Under the pieces are notes generated by a model that ran no database searches, was not told the origin of the DNA, and saw only the letters and a program-made list of their open reading frames with translations. From Phaeotremella fagi (Eukaryota; Basidiomycota; Tremellomycetes; Tremellales; Phaeotremellaceae): a stretch of DNA of 64,000 nt. This document shows positions 62,920-64,000 of this stretch, in pieces. Within the stretch, counting starts at the first letter, position 1; each line of letters begins with the position of its first letter. The translations under genes and the position numbers were made by a program. The stretch spans positions 1,245,586 through 1,309,585 of the forward strand of contig BCHU01000007.1 in assembly GCA_001599715.1 (NCBI GenBank), written 5' to 3'.

Positions 62920-64000
62920 CTATTCAAAACCCAACCCACTCCTAAAAGCTTCAGCATGATTAGCCCCACCACCCCTAAAAACGACCCATCCAGCTATATC
63001 CTGCAAATCCTCAAACCCAAGTGAAACGTACATCCCTTTACTTCCCAAATCGACGTTCTGACCTTCAACCAATGGCTCAGTCGCGTTTTCAATAAAATTA
63101 ACTCCCGATGGATGGGTGGAAATCGGTGAATGAAGTTGCGCTATCAATCTATCATTATCATTAGCTTTCTTTGTATTCCAAAGGTGGAGAGTCATTTACA
63201 TCATCGGTCCAACCCATCTCCGTCTTTTCCCCAGATTCTCATCCCATTCCGCCATCCTAGTCCCTTCCCCCGGATCCAAAACCCCACCCCAAACAGCTTC
63301 ATCACTCCATAAACGACCTTCATCATCGTCCTCCACTTCCGAATGATTTTGACGTGTATCATTCGGTCCCTTCATCTCTGGGTTATTTGGTTTAGGGGTA
63401 TGGTTGGGATAATTTTTATAAGAGTTTATTGGACGCGGGGTTTTGATTGATTTATACGGCTGACGATGTTTTTGGGGTTGGGGTTTGTTGGTGATGATTT
63501 CTGGATTTGGTGTTTGAGCTTCTGGTATTTCTTCTTCTTCTTTGGGATTTTCGTTGTGATTTGATTCCACTTTTTCGACTCCATGGGTGACACCAGTTTG
63601 AACAACACTCTGTTCGATCGGTTGAATCGTATTCGAACCAGATCTAGTACGTCCAAAACTCCATCTCCTCCTATTCTCATCAAACGACTCCCTACTCTTC
63701 ACAGCAGTCAACATACTCCCCAACCTACTTTGCGAGATTGAATCATTACTTCGTACAGAGGTGAGTGCGTGTCCGAACCTGGTCCCCGATGCAGATGGTG
63801 AGGTAGGTTCGTCGCTGGTTATCGTCGATCGTCTTCTTGGGATCAAATTCGTTAATGTCGTTCGTAAAGATGGAGATCCACTTGTTAGACCGTACGAAGT
63901 TGTAGTTGGACTTGAGGGTGAGAGGGATCTAACTAATGGGAAATAGGCTTCGGTGGTTGGACTGGTTGATGCCTGGGTTTGTTTTATTGGGATAGGTGAT
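62920..64000 (-). CDS. Ser/Pro-rich orphan, 5' end beyond the window
   Basis: The C-terminal part only is present; coding continues in frame to the window edge. It is Ser/Thr/Pro/Arg-rich (QASTSPTTEAYFPLVRSLSP, ENRRRWSFGRTRSGSN), then Asn/Pro/Lys-rich, then DDDEGRLWSDEAVWGGVLDP and GEGTRMAEWDENLGKRRRWV. An intron of 51 nt (about 63193-63143; GTAAAT donor, GCTAAT branch, GATAG acceptor) removes a TAA and joins a last exon reading LIAQLHSPISTHPSGVNFIE, GSKGMYVSLGFEDLQDIAGW and VVFRGGGANHAEAFRSGLGF, ending at 62920. No known domain. The closing Trp/Gly-rich exon looks more folded than the rest. Confidence 0.65.

Noticed and set aside
63193..63198. TAA between two same-frame open stretches, as if read through
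   Set aside because: A 51-nt intron with GTAAAT donor, CTAAT branch and GATAG acceptor removes the stop and keeps the frame, so splicing explains it.

Overview
The window is nuclear DNA of a basidiomycete yeast. Genes are dense on both strands and cut by many introns of about 45-70 nt with GT(A/G)AG donors and CTAAC/CTAAT-type branch sites. The conserved proteins look tremellomycete, most like Cryptococcus/Kwoniella; this is inferred from protein resemblance and intron style, as no marker gene was compared.

Layout. 0-3 kb: a small orphan gene with an internal duplication, and an M24 Xaa-Pro peptidase. 3.2-10.4 kb: a head-to-tail array of five BTB-like paralogues on the minus strand, interrupted by a short eEF1B-gamma-like GST gene; the second BTB copy carries a nonsense codon. 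10.5-45.8 kb: mostly housekeeping genes. These are a DUF1640/MCUR1-like mitochondrial protein, the UV endonuclease UVE1, V-ATPase subunit A, an Axl2-like cadherin-fold membrane protein, a PA28/REG proteasome activator, the SNARE VTI1, Mo25/HYM1, a MET2/CysA-type O-acetyltransferase, an Atg18-family PROPPIN, a Brl1/Brr6 nuclear-envelope protein, BUB3, a mitochondrial scramblase, ribosomal protein eS27, LTV1, TIM13 and RRP1. A few orphans lie among them.

46.3-52.2 kb: an island of small lineage-specific genes. At least five short paralogues plus one fragment lie head to tail on the minus strand, share a phase-2 intron, and end in a fresh tandem duplication of about 905 bp. 53.0-55.4 kb: a Ser/Thr kinase with an RS-rich tail. 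55.8-60.2 kb: the most unusual gene, encoding two BRCT-like modules followed by an array of about seven to eight Myb-like repeats. Both module types keep a phase-0 intron at the same internal position, so the gene grew by duplicating intron-bearing units. It shares a divergent promoter with RPT1 (60.6-62.6 kb). The window ends inside a Ser/Pro-rich orphan.

Functionally, RPT1 and PA28 both serve the 20S proteasome; LTV1, RRP1 and eS27 serve ribosome production; UVE1, the DUF1640 protein, TIM13 and the scramblase point to mitochondria. These genes are scattered and show no clustering by pathway. The two paralogue islands and the BRCT/Myb gene are the parts least explained by known biology. Exon borders were set by eye from splice signals and reading frame, so coordinates given for spliced genes are start-to-stop spans.
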